Shown: piece by piece, positions 39,239-51,541 of the stretch
How positions within the stretch are numbered: the stretch's first letter is position 1
How the letters are laid out: every line of letters starts with the position of its first letter
From: Cristatella mucedo
Taxonomy: Eukaryota > Bryozoa > Phylactolaemata > Cristatellidae
Assembly (NCBI GenBank): GCA_009760855.2
Contig: WPIO01000052.1
Location: 1,948,501 to 2,012,500 of the forward strand
Direction of reading: 5' to 3'
DNA: 64,000 bases
Translations under genes and position numbers: made by a program
Notes under the pieces: generated by a model
Databases searched by the model: none
Seen by the model: only the letters and a program-made list of their open reading frames with translations
Told to the model about the DNA's origin: nothing

Positions 39239-39490
39239 ACCACGAAGTCAAATGAGTGCTGCCCATTCTTGAGTCAGAGGTTTCGCTTACACCTACTGCC
39301 TCTGTTTTCTGTCAAAGTCCAGCACGATAGTGTGCTTCGTCGTGGTCTAAGAGGTGTTCACCAAAAGCGTAGTCAGCTGAGTGGCTGCCAACTGCACGCG
39401 TTCTACCTCTTAGCGTTTTGCGACAGATATCACCAGGCAGTCCATATTGGTGACCTTTTGAGAAATTCTCCCCATGCCATTAAATTTACT

Positions 39491-39675
39491 TCTCTCAAAT
39501 ACCCACCTGTGACTAAATAAAACCTCTGTAGCCTCAGTTCACACAAAAGTATTCGGACAGAGGCAAGTATTTAGAGGTTGTTAGTCACCAACTAGCAAGC
39601 TAGAATTCAGCATCTGATGAAGTTCTGAAGCATGAGCAATTTCTTGGTCAGCACAAAGAAGTCTTACTAAGCATG

Positions 39676-39724
<49 letters not shown>

Positions 39725-39733
39725 GGAGAGAGA
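39491..39733 (+). repeat. Duplicated unit, copy 1, ending in (GA)n
   Basis: 'aaatacccacctgtgac' through 'gacagaggcaagtattt', 'actagcaagctag' and 'cacaaagaagtcttactaag' to a GA tract. The same order recurs at 41111-41345. Confidence 0.8.
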
Positions 39734-41110
39734 TCGATATCGCACCAAGTGATTAAATAAAAACGAAGAAGGTAAAATAAAAGCGAAGCTGGTGGTAATT
39801 CCGATTGCAAAACTGTACCTCTAGAAATCCACAGGCGTGGGGCTGCTCAAGGTTATGGGTATGGGATGCCTCTCTGCTCCCTTAAAGAGCTATCAGCCTG
39901 CTCATTGCAAACTAAACTTATACTTTATTAAACTAAACCGATATGCATTACCATCAGCTTTACCTGTCCAGTCTGCTGCAGTCAACGAGTAGTTGGCGAC
40001 GCACATGAGAAAAGAAAAACGTCGCGCCTTGCATGCTGCACAAGAAGCGGCTTTAGTCCGTAGCTTTAGGTTTTTCACCTACGGACCTCTAAAAAACAGA
40101 CTTGCATCTATAACAGATGTCATATGCACAGACCTTGCCTAAGCAACCCGTAGTTAGGTAGAGTTATAATACTACATGGCTACGAGAAAGCGCTTAAAAA
40201 GATGCGCTGAACTGAGAAACCTTACCCAGGGTACTTACCGGCCGAGACAGCAGCGAGACTTCGTTTCCACGACGGGTGGATTTGCCTCGTCGTTCAGGCA
40301 TGCGAACTCTTGAACCAGAGGCGACCTAATGGTATGGATGCACTGGTGGCCAGCCCCAAGGCTCGTTGCCAGGCTGCCCTCGAGCAATCTCCGGCAATCT
40401 CGAACGATAACTAGTCTAAGCTTTCGCCCATAAAAGGCTGGCTTCTCAGTATGGTTTATTCGTTTAGATACACCATATAAAACATGTTTTTGCACTTTGT
40501 TTAGATCTATGGTTGCAAGCAGCAATTGATATTTAAAACTAGTCCCTTTTGAGAGTGAAGTTCCCTTACATTTAGGTTTCGTAAAGCTTCGTGTCCTTAA
40601 AAGACAAGTTTGTTGAGTCGCACTCTTGTTTACTTTTAATCCATGTAGCACCTAATTATTGCAACCGACTTCTAGCAAGTGCAAGGCAAGGTTTTTTAAC
40701 ACACCTGCATATGCAAGATTGAACACAACGGCAAATGATATCACGGAGAGCGTGCTTGTGCACTGGGAAAATCTGTGAGTGAAATGCTGCCGGACCAGCG
40801 TTACAAACGTGCTGTATTGGCTTCTGCGAAAATGTCGTTGGAACCGCAAACGCAGTTCTCGTAACATCGTAACAACGCTAGTCGTTGCCGACGCGTGACG
40901 AATACAGGCGAAGCTACGAATACTGGTAAAGCTGCGCCATGAAACGCAGCTTACGGCCATAAGTGCAGCATCTGCAGGTTCGCCGACGGTAGTAGAGCGC
41001 GGCGGTAATAAAGAGTACCCTAAGATACCTCAGTAGTATAACAAGTCCGTGTCCTTAGCCCATTCGACAGCCGTGGAGGGCTACACGTGTCCCACAGTAG
41101 TAACTCACAT

Positions 41111-41306
41111 ATCTCGAATACCCACCTGTGACCGTTTACCTCGGTGCTCAGCTCACACTAAGGTATGCCGACAGAGGCAAGTATTCGAAGGTCGTTAGAG
41201 TCACAAACTAGCAAGCTATAACTCAGCATTTAATGAAGTTCTGAGAATTCGCTTCCTTACAGTGAAGCTGGAGCTATTATTTCACAAAGAAGTCTTACTA
41301 ATCATG

Positions 41307-41345
<39 letters not shown>
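41111..41345 (+). repeat. Duplicated unit, copy 2, ending in (GA)n
   Basis: 'gaatacccacctgtgac', 'gacagaggcaagtattcg', 'actagcaagctataac' and 'cacaaagaagtcttactaat' to a GA tract. A diverged direct copy of 39491-39733. Confidence 0.8.
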
Positions 41346-41348
<3 letters not shown>

Positions 41349-41411
41349 TCTTTGCAAAACAGACTGACCAATAAATGCCAATTAAATTTTTTTGTGTTAC
41401 CTAACCCTAGA

Positions 41412-41732
41412 TTATGACACAATCGGTGTCTTATTATGATTAAAATTTAGGAACCGCAAGTGATAGAAGACAGTCACAATCTGGCTGATGTAGCCCGCCA
41501 GCTCCTCCTTCTTCGGCTTTTTTGCAGCAAGCCCTTCTGATGAACTTGGGTGCATAGTCCACGCGACGAGACCGGAAGCCAGTAGCCCGAGAGCGGTTAG
41601 TAATAAATACGAAAAAAGCTTATGCAAATGGAGTCTACCTGGAAGTCGGCGGAGGAGTTGCCACGCCGGGTTGGACGGAGGAAATTCTGGCAGAGTTCGC
41701 GCAGAATAAGAATAATGATAACAATAATACAA
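41412..41732 (-). other. Unrecognised ORF with one hydrophobic segment
   Basis: A 106-codon frame with a possible membrane helix (LFSYLLLTALGLLASGLVAW) followed by a basic stretch (AAKKPKKEELAGYISQIV). I know no matching family. No good acceptor/donor pair or neighbour exon was found, so it may be an orphan exon or chance. Confidence 0.2.
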
Positions 41733-41880
41733 AATGTATACAACGTCTCATGAGAACATAATATGAATAACAAAACGTGTGTACAGTGCTCTAACAGTAA
41801 AATTAATTCCTAGGTACTTTTTATATGTTGAGAAGGAAGTATGTCATTTCATTTATAGCTTATTTTTTAAATTTCAGCAA

Positions 41881-42075
41881 ACCAAAGAATGCCGTGACGT
41901 CTCAGTCGGGAGTAAGCTCCGGGCTTTGGGAGCATACGAACTAAATGCAAGGTCTCCAAAGGATTTGAAGCTGGTTAGAGGAACAGAAAAGTGACTGGAT
42001 TGAGAACAGCGGGTTGTGCGTGGTACGATGCCTAGCCTGATAGGTAGCTCGTTTGGGTTGGTAGGCCGGAGCAAG
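41881..42075 (-). pseudogene. LINE B C-terminal coding fragment
   Basis: Reads TSFKSFGDLAFSSYAPKARS then LLPTETS. The DNA 'ctttgggagcatacgaacta' and 'tccaaaggatttga' is almost identical to the copy at 57375-57445, where the protein has KAWNSLPT. Confidence 0.75.
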
Positions 42076-42212
42076 CAAGCCTCTTTTTAGGCACAGTGCA
42101 TAAGTGCATAAGCATAGTGTGCATAAGCTTAAAGGTCACAGGTCACGGACCAAACCAAGTATCTGAGTAACAGCTATGTAGGTGGGTAAGTAGATCGATA
42201 GGTATGAAGATA

Positions 42213-42330
42213 CCACCCTGGTTTGGCCTTTGGGATTAGGCGCCACGTCGTGGGCTCGAGCCCTGCGGCATACTAAAGCGCCGCTTTGGTAGAAATTAAG
42301 TTCTCCTACGCAAATAAAGTAAATCAAGTT
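42213..42330 (+). repeat. SINE family 2 copy
   Basis: 'ctggtttggcctttgggatt', 'gtcgtgggctcgagccctg', then 'agaaattaagttctcctacg' and 'caaataaagtaaat' (LINE B-like tail). Confidence 0.65.
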
Positions 42331-42339
42331 GGTCGGCGG

Positions 42340-42455
42340 GTTAGGTAGATATGTAGGTAGGTAGATAGGTAGGTAGGCAGGCATGCAGGTTAGTACGTAG
42401 GTTAGGTAAGTAGATAGGTAAGGCAAGTAGTGGTGGGTAGGTATCTAAGGGCCAT
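42340..42455 (+). repeat. (GTAG/GTAA)n-like simple repeat
   Basis: Imperfect 'taggtaggtagataggtagg' type tetranucleotide repeats. Confidence 0.85.
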
Positions 42456-42612
42456 GATTTTGAGCGGGTGGTAACGTGCTCGCTCCCGCTGCATCAGGTC
42501 GCGGGTTCGAATCCTGCGGTAAGCGATCCTCTATTTCCAGCTGTAAGCGGTGGCGGCAACCGTCAAGGCTCTTCCGCCGCTATACAAAAGAGGCTGCTAA
42601 TACAGCTGATAC
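42455..42612 (+). repeat. SINE family 1 copy
   Basis: 'gtcgcgggttcgaatcctgcg' B box, 'gtaagcggtggcggcaaccg' and 'gctatacaaaagaggctgct'. The A-box part is diverged. Confidence 0.75.
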
Positions 42613-43527
42613 ATACACATAATACAGCTAAAACAGCTGATATTTCGTTTTCTATTTCATGTAGTTAAGTAGAGAGCCGCGGTGCCCTTTCACCACGCCA
42701 GGATGGGGCCACGGTGTAGGAGCCCAGGAGGCCGCGCATGCACACAACGCGCGCACCTACCGCGTTCAAGCGCGTCGGGAAAGAGAGCGACGCTCGAACG
42801 ATTCGTTAAGCGGCACTGCTTTCCCACTCAAGCTAAAGCGAAGATCTGATAAGATAAGATCAGATAAGAGGCAAAATTCTGAGAGCGCGACGGTTGTCGC
42901 TGTCGCGGCGTAACTCCGTCATAAATCTTGATAAATCTTGTTCGTGCATAAACCTCGAATTCGTAGGGTCGCAAATGTGAAAAGCTGGAAAGTGAGCACG
43001 CGACCAGATCGTTAGCTAAATGACGACTTACATCCTCTCCTAGAGCACAGGACGAGCCTTATTTTTTCGAATTCTCTGCAAAAATCCTTGTATCGGAGAG
43101 TGTATTACATCCAAGACTCCGAGTTAGTTAAGCAGTTCCGGGGCCCGCGAATACGAAGTACGGTTACCCCAGCACAGAGTCTTGCGTTAGGTATCTCACC
43201 ATAAGCATTATCTGGGGCAAGTGTGACTAGCGACCCAGCCCTTCCGAGTGACTGCGGCAATCCGAAATACGTTCAAGTGCACACTACACACCAGTACTAT
43301 GCGGGCACCTACACGGCCGGCCACCAGATTAGCTCTTCCGGAAGCTCCGAGCAAGGGTTGCCAAGGAGGTAGCTCATACTATGAGGCTTGTTTCATAATT
43401 GTATACCTATCTTTGACATATTAATACAAAGATACTACACACAATTTTAATTTCATACATACATAAGTCTATTTCAATCTAATGAGCTATCAGAAACTCC
43501 ATCGCCACCCAAAGGTCACTATTTCCG

Positions 43528-43550
43528 TAGCTGCCATACCTAGCAACGGT
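43528..43550 (+). promoter_or_regulatory. Possible RFX X-box upstream of EFCAB2
   Basis: 'ctgccatacctagcaacgg' contains a perfect right half-site (AGCAAC) and a weak left half (CATACC, only partly fitting GTNRCC) about 45-60 bp before the ATG. RFX factors drive cilium genes through such sites. A single weak match is only suggestive. Confidence 0.3.
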
Positions 43551-43590
43551 CAAGGATTTCCATGTTAACTACCGGATAAGAACGCCGATC

Positions 43591-43639
43591 ATGGCGGGTG
43601 CACCTCCTGCTCAAGCGGATGGCACAAACCCAGAAACTG
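43591..43639 (+). CDS. EFCAB2: EFCAB2 exon 1
   Basis: ATG in 'gatcatgg' context (G at +4). Encodes [16 protein letters not shown] plus one base; GTAGGA donor. The joined codon GAG with exon 2 gives ...PETEAAIQ. The N-terminal sequence is not conserved, so confidence rests on start context and phase. Confidence 0.8.
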
Positions 43640-44198
43640 GTAGGACATGAATACTGCCTAGATGAAATGCTATGTTCTGTGTATTTTTAAATGTGCTCCA
43701 TTATAATCTAAGTTGCATTTTTGTAAACATATAATGATCTGATAGGTTGCGGCAGTGCCGCGAAACGGGCGCATGCACGATGAAGGCTCGTGTCTCCCGC
43801 CAGTATCAAAGGTTTCGTCTTACACAGTATTCAACCCTATAAAAAATACTGCACATTTTTATTTTCACTTTATAGGCTTGTAAATGAGAATCGTTTGACC
43901 AAATTTGGTTAGTGGCTAGCCCCTCTACATTGGGCAGGCTTCATTACAACGGACTGTAGCGACCGTCGGCCGCCCAACTCAAGTTTCCGTACAGCCGAAG
44001 CTGCAGCCAACGCTACAGATTCAAAAGCCTGGCAAACTGAAGCATTTGCTGCCATTCAACTAGCCTGCAGGTTTAGCTGACGCACGCGACTGTCAGCCTC
44101 AGCCCTAGCGAGGGTGTTGTCTGGCTTACCAACCGACTGTCAGCTCCTTATTCACCCTATGCTCTCCCGCTGTCCGGGCTGTGTAGACGCTCCTCTTT

Positions 44199-44277
<79 letters not shown>

Positions 44278-47200
44278 CTATCTCTATCTCTCTTTTCCTC
44301 TAATTCCCTGCAAAAATTAACCTCAATACTAAGCGATTTAGTCAGATGCATAGAGTCATCCACTCGACAATATGAATCCCAACAGGACTACCACAACCTT
44401 GTATGGTTGATGACTGGCACGCTTTCTAAGCTCAAAATTGATACTGGTAACTGGTATCACAATCAGAATTATTATGGTATATGATTGCTTTAAAGACTTA
44501 TATTGCGTTTGAGCGTTTGAATCTGAAGCCTGTCTGATACAATCTATCGGCTATCTTAAGTGTGCTGTTTATTCCGCAACGAAGCTTGAAGCAAGTCAGC
44601 ACAAGGCAAACACTGTACTGTGTGCGTGTCTTTCTCTTCGGTACCGTTAACTTGTACAGAATGTACGGAATTTCTTGATAAAGACACATTGCGTATCCAA
44701 GCTAGTCCGTGCATTTGTAACCTCCTGGCTCGACTTATATAGCTCACTGCTTGAAGGTCTTCCGGCCTGTGCAGTTAGGAGCTTACAGTAGATGCAAAAC
44801 TCTGAAACTCGGATTGTCTGCTTGAGTGTCGAATTTGCAAGATCGCGTCACTTCTCGCCTGTATTAGCCGCCAATCAAGCAGCGCATCTACTTCGAAGTA
44901 TTGTCACTCCCTTTCAGGTCTCTTAATTCTTTGGCTCCAGCCTAAATAAATTCTAGCTGATTCAACAGCCTCTTGTGTGTAGCGACAGAAGAGCTTTACG
45001 GCTACCACCATCGCTTGTAACAGCAATAAAGGATCGCCCACTGCAGGACTCGAAGCCACGACTTCGGGACCGAGGTCGTGAAAAGCAACCGCCTTAAGTT
45101 GTGTGTCATCACGCCTATTAGAGGAGCTACTCCCCAATCAGGCTAAACATCGTAACCCTAGTGCTCTTCTGAGTAAATTCGTCTATCTGTGCATCTCACC
45201 AACCTCGGCTTTGGAGACCGTACCTTTACTTTCTATGATCCCAAGACTGGAACTCACTTCAGACAGTCATCACGACATCCCCTGACTTGACGACGCTTCA
45301 AAGAAGCTAAACAACCACCTCACAGCATGTGCTAGGTCTTTGTGAACTGTCCTTTGTGCCTATGCGTGCCGACAGTGAATTATACCACTAAACGTATTAC
45401 GCATGTTGACACTATGCATGTTACCATTAATCAACTTACACTGAGCAAAGTTCTTACGCTGACCCACAATGCCCGCCACGACTTGGCTCCTCCATACCTA
45501 GCTGAACTGCTGCACCAGTTTCAGCCTCCTCGTACCCTCAGGTCCTGTATGGACAATACATTAGCTGTCCCATTCCTCCACTTAAAGACCGTTGGTGACA
45601 GAAGCTTTAGCTCTGCAGGTCCTAGACTGTGGAACTCGCTTCCACGATTCTTACTCAACGACAACTACTCTCCTGCTGCCGACTATGACTCATCCTTTTC
45701 AGCGGTCCTGAGCTGCTACTTCCATGCTACTCACTACCTCAACTGCTCTCCTGAATCTGCTTTGCTTCCCACTTTCTCTTCGTTGCGCGAGATGAAGTCT
45801 GTTGGCTACCGAATGCGTACCGAAAGCCGCTTAGTCTGTGAGTGCGCTATACAAAACTCTCCTGCGTAACACCCACATAATCTTTATGGCTTTTCGGAGT
45901 TGCAGATGGAGATATATTACATTACATACAACCATATGGTCATCCTTCCTTTACAGCAGATGTAAAGTGCCTGGAAAGATATTAGGTTCTCTGAGAGCAC
46001 TTAATGAATATATGACCTATGTCTTGTAATGTGTGGTCTGTACTGGATATGCTGCCGTAGCATACTACTACTTGTAGCATATGCTACCCATTTTTACCAG
46101 GGATCATGTGACCTACCGATCAGATGTTCGGCTGACCTCCCCAGCTCTAAATAAACTTAGTGCTGCTGTTATGCACGGCTGAAGCAGTTAAATTGGCATT
46201 CGCATAGCAACACAGTTCACAGATGTCATCTAGTGCCTAAATTAAATGAATCACTTCAATATCTTCAAGGAACTGTATTATTTTAATTGAATCAAATAAT
46301 GTCTTATGAGCTCTAACGTACGCAGATATAACATTCAGTAGGGACTGATTAACATCGCCGAAAAACATACTAACCAGAAACCTAAAAAACCGAATCAATT
46401 TTTTATTCGCATGATAAACTTCTCCCGTAGAATGCAAATAATGTCTCCCCCTGAGTGCTGGGATGCTCACTCACAGCCATAATCATATGATGACCACACT
46501 GTCAGGGCAGAGTGTTCCCCATCGCTCGGGGCAATAGACAGATAAACTCCACTTTACCGAGTCCAGCCTGCTGGCGCATTGTTTTTGACTGCAAAGGTCG
46601 CTGTTATGCTTCGCTCATTTTTCTACTTCATTTTTTTTTAAATATTTGGGACCTGCGAGTGAGTCCTTCAAGTCTCGTGTATGGTGTCCTGCTGTCATAT
46701 GAAGGCTATACGTACTGTTCGACTTTTGCTTTCTGTAAGGATTAGGCAAAACCGTTCACATCAATGTGCCTTAAAAAACGCCCGCAGATATTTGTAGGTC
46801 TCTATGCTGAAACGACGCACTGTTCTTCCGTTGTAGAGGCTGCCATACAAGCCGTGCAGAAGCGCATTGCTGAGGCTTTCGATATATTTGACCACGAATC
46901 CAACAAGACTGTTGACGTAAGGTATGAAAAATGAGACTATTTAGCTTTTTAGCTGACCTTGTGCCTTCTGTTTGAAGCTTATCCCCGATAGTAGTTACAG
47001 AGCAATGCTGTTTATTTTGCGCGAATCGACATCCAGTACATCCAGTCGCGGAGCACGTCTTCCATCCACAATCCGTGTCGTTCTCTCCAGCCTAAAACCG
47101 CCCCAGACGCCCGTACGTGCCTGACCGCCCGCCGATGATCGTTGACCGGTCGAATCGTCTAGGGTGCCCCGGTGCTGCAATGTCCAGCTTAGCAGCGAGA

Positions 47201-49661
47201 CGGCATCTCTGCAAGGCGGGGCTTTCGAAAATCTTACCTCGAACGCTGAGAAATCGCCCTTCTGCTTCGCGTTAGGAATTCGCGAGCGTACAAGCCCCGA
47301 GTACCGGCTTCCTGCTGGAGACTTGCGAATGTAAACAGACGCCAATGCTCCTTACTGAGAGCGAATTCAGCCAATGCTTGGTACATCTGCTGGCCTGTCC
47401 GTTTCTCTGTAATTAAACTCGTCCTGCAGCAGCCTGACGGGTATGACAGGCCTAGTTGTACTGCACAAAACTGACGTCCATTGCTGAGAGCGCTCCGCTG
47501 CTCCGCTTTGAGCCGTCGGAGAAGCCGCCGCCGAATAGCCCATTCTTGTGTTGACAGCGCTCTCAGTTGTGCATGGCATGGCACCCCTGCTCGCAACGAT
47601 TCTACATCACAGAAACGGATAGCTTCACGATTGGGGCTTCGCTGCTTTAAGAAATCCATTGCTGAGGCTTCCGGTGCTGTATCGGCAGTTCTCGATAGCC
47701 CTACGAAAGGACGCCGGAAGCGACGTTCCGGAAACTGTTTTTGAAAACCTCACCGAGTTTTCAAAACCCAAGCTTTGCTTTCCGGCATCGCAGATGAAAC
47801 TCGTCGTGGTGCATCGATTTCCGTACTTTCCGCATGCTGTGGATAAACCTATAAGTTGAGAGGCCGACGCAGCTGCAGCTTTGATTAGGGCAGTGAAACT
47901 TAATACGCGTAGTACGCGAATGCGACTCGAAGTCGGCTGCAGGCAGGTTGGCCGAATGCCCCGGATGGACAGACTCTAGCTTACACGCGAGGCAGGCAAC
48001 CGGATGAATAAAAAATATTAGCTGATTCAGCAGCCTCATTTGCATAGCGGCAGACGGAAGAGCCTTAACGGCTGTCACTACCGCTTGCAGTTGGCAGTAA
48101 AGGATCACCCACTGCAGGACTTTAAACCGCGGTCGTGAAGAGCGAGCACCTTACCTCCTGGGCCATCGCGGCCCAGTTGAGTGTCTGTACGCATGGATAA
48201 CCTCACACTACGTAGAAATATTGAAGATAACTTAGACAGGGTCCTGAGCGAGATCGCCCAATGATATCAACTCTATTTGTGAGGAGAGGAGCTTTACGTG
48301 CTTCCGTACGCTTGGATGCAGGACTGGGCATGTCGGTGACGACCTCCGAGCTTCTATAGTATTCATCTCGATAGATTTAGCTTGCCAAAAGTCTCCTCTG
48401 AGTTTTCCGTTGCATTTGCATTCCGCTCATTTGAATCGCCGTCGGAATCGTCGACTACTTCAAGCCACTTGTAGGCTCTCGGCTCTTAGATCTTAGCCTC
48501 TGACGCCGGTCTCGCCTGGCCATAGCCTCGTACGAGGGCGAGGCCGCCGACATGCCTGGTAGGGCCCGAATATCGCGTTCGGGGTTAGCACTTCTCCTCG
48601 CCGAAAAGTTGTGTCAGCCACCAGCAGCGGTGCACCACAAGACTGCGCTGGGTGGCCTGCAACTGTTCGAGCTTGTCCTCTGTTAGTCTGCATTCGCCCG
48701 GAATAAGGAAATCATAAAGCCAGCGTCATTGAGTTTGTGGCTGTTGTATGAAAAGCTTAACGGCAGGTATTGAATATCTAGAGATTATTATTATTATTAT
48801 TTTACTTAAAAGTATTATTTTTTTGTATTATTAAAGGTATCGTGAATTAAATTTATTTTTATAATCGTGCCACGAGTTCTAATCGTGGCATCAAGCTAGC
48901 GCAGCGAACAATAGATCGAGGCAAACAACAATGAGCATTGCCACCAAAGAATGTGGTGTCTCTTTGGCTTCGTTGCAGTGGCGGAGCCAGGGTGGGGGGG
49001 CCAGGGTGGGGGGGGGGGGGGGGGCGTATCCGCCCTCCCCCCTACAGTGGGTAGAAACCTGGACCGCTCCATATTCCCATGCATCCCACCGCCACCAACG
49101 ACCAAATTATGTCCTTATTCTACTCGATGAGCAACTTTCGAGTGTTCAAGTCAAATAAACTATGATTTTTTTGCGACAATTTTTCATAACTGCCGGTCTT
49201 GCCTCTGCAGTAAAACCTTGTGGGTCTTTCCCTACATTAAAAAATGGCGGATCTTGCCCCCTAGATGAAAATCCTGGCTCCGCCACTGCTTCTTTGGCTG
49301 CTATTTTTGCCATTTGTTTTCTCCTTCAATCGTGGTTGGTGCAGATATCTGACTGCAGCACTCTTGAGTTTTGCATGTGCCTCAGTTGACGATTGAACAT
49401 ATCATCCTTGTTGATGTATCATCCTTATATCATCCTTACCTTCAGGGAAATCGGCTCGATCATGAGATTCTTAAACCTATGCCCTAGCGAGGTAGAACTG
49501 ACCGACGTCCTGACCGAGGTAAGTAGTAAATTTTGCTTTGAATTGCTGAGAAAGTACCCAGGAGAACGATACATTGAATGGTATTTCTGACTTCGTGAGA
49601 ATTATGCGTCCTCTATATCTCTCCTACTCTCGCTCGCTTTCTCACTCGCTTTCTCCCTCCA

Positions 49662-49760
<99 letters not shown>

Positions 49761-51320
49761 CTCTCTCTCTATCTCTCTCTCTCTCTCTCTTTCGGTGTCT
49801 CTCGGTTTTATTTATTTCTCAATCCATTGCTCCAAGACCGCCTGCTCGATCTTTATTGCTTCGCGGTCTATTGTTCTGAGAGTTCAGTTTGTAGGTGTCG
49901 TGCTGACAGTAATTGATCCGAGTTCGTCATGCACCAGAAGTTTCCGAATTATCTCTCATCGACGATGTCCTCTTCTTTAGTAATACTAATAATAGGTCGC
50001 TTGTATAGCACCATCAGAGAACTTAATCTCTGTCCAGGTGCTACAATTCGCTGCAAGAGAATCATTACCAAGGGGTTAGTGACATCTCGGTGTCAAGCAT
50101 GCCAACGCTAATAATTATCATGCTAACGCCTGCATGCTAAAGAAAATTTTAAGACGCTCATGGCCACTGTCGGTAAGACTTCTAGCTAGTAACGAGCGCG
50201 GAACTGTACACGGGACGCAAGCAACACTGGAACAAAAAAGTCAAGTTCGCTGGAGCACAGGGCAAGCTGACCAGAACAGATGCTCTTTAGCTGAGATTTA
50301 ACAGATGCAAGGTTATCGCCGGTAGTCACCGTAGCGGAAGAGAGTTCCACGCCTTTTCAGTGTATATGAGCTGCAGGCTCGATCACCAGAAGGTTTCAAT
50401 TTAGTGCGACAGATAGCGAGATGACTAGATGCTGAGGAGCGGGTGGTGTGAGAGTGCACTGGCTGGGCAAGGTCGGTTAGATAGGCCAGAGCGAGCGAGC
50501 AAACAATAACTGATGGCTGATTTGAAAACCTCATTTACATAGCGGCAAAAGAGCATTTGCGGCTATCGCCATCTCTTGCAATGGGCGATAAAGTATCATC
50601 TTCGCAGGACTCGAACCCATGACCTGATTCGCTAAGAGCGAGCACCTTACCTAATGGGCCAAGACCCAGTGGCAAGTGACCAGTAAGCCAGATTGAGGAT
50701 CTTTATATAGATTAAATGCTTTATATGGAGCCAGTGAAGCTCCGACAACAGCGGTGTAGTTTGGAAGCCACACCTTTGGCGACAGACCAGACGAGATGCT
50801 GACTTATGTACCAGTTTTTGACAAATGAGGGCGCCGGTCCGTAGTCCTGAATAGAGGGAATTGTGACAATCTAGACGCGATGTTGCAAACACGCAAACTA
50901 GTTTAGCTGTCCACTCTTACCTGAGCAGGCCCAGACTTTGACGATGTTCCTTGGCTGAAAGTAGACCGACTTGACAGCGGAGAAAATGTGCTCTTATAAC
51001 GACAATTTGTTTTGGAATGATAGGTCTAGATTATTGGCCGACGTTTCGGTAGTGATGCTAGCTGAATCAATCTTAGGGGTAAGGTCTTTCACATTTCGCG
51101 TGACGCAGGTTTGACCATAACTATGTAGTTGGTCTGACTATTATTTTATAGAGCCGCTGCTCTTGTACCTGATGTCTTAGCAGTTGAGCTGGCGTCTGTA
51201 ATGTTTCTTTCAGATGGACGAGGAAGACCAGTCTGGGTCTGTTCGCTTTGAGAAGTTCCTGCCCGTCATGACCTACGCGTTAATGAACAAGAGGTATGAA
51301 AGCGTAAGAGTGAAGATGCT

Positions 51321-51351
<31 letters not shown>

Positions 51352-51505
51352 GCCGGATATCAAAGAGCCTAGAGTGAATGCCTGCCTAGCGCTGTGCACG
51401 TACCATCTGTGCTCATCTGACATTATAAGAGCGTGCTGTTAAATTAATTACTTACACAAATTCGCGTGCACATACGTACGTGAGTTGTGTGTGTGTGTGT
51501 GTGCA

Positions 51506-51541
<36 letters not shown>

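Larger units (their letters stand above)
37243..43590. other. CEP78-EFCAB2 intergenic region
   Basis: 6.3 kb. Holds SINE 2 (37790-37925), a LINE B tail (38092-38200), SINE 1 (39073-39238, 42455-42612), a duplicated unit ending in GA (39491-39733, 41111-41345) and LINE B/SINE 2 pieces (41881-42330). 38200-39070, 39740-41100 and 42620-43500 have no feature I can support. I see no clear CEP78 poly(A) signal in the first few hundred bases. Confidence 0.7.
43640..46836 (+). other. EFCAB2 intron 1 (3.2 kb)
   Basis: Contains a CT/(TATC)n tract (44202-44292), SINE 1 (44940-45113), LINE A (45434-45935) and a LINE B tail (45955-46020). 43640-44200, 44293-44940 and 46020-46836 are featureless to me. 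Confidence 0.8.
46922..49445 (+). other. EFCAB2 intron 2 (2.5 kb)
   Basis: Contains SINE 1 (48013-48176), an ATT-rich run (48786-48802) and a hAT-type MITE (48976-49288). ORFs on both strands around 47000-47860 have no family I recognise. Confidence 0.8.
49519..51213 (+). other. EFCAB2 intron 3 (1.7 kb)
   Basis: Contains a CT tract (49665-49790) and a LINE B copy in antisense (49978-50940) split by a SINE 1. Confidence 0.8.

Noticed and set aside
40235-40960. Adjacent minus-strand ORFs of 138 and 102 codons
   Set aside because: No recognisable domain and no conserved splice pairing; left unannotated.
47234-47744. Overlapping ORFs on both strands in EFCAB2 intron 2
   Set aside because: Mutually antisense, no motif, intronic.
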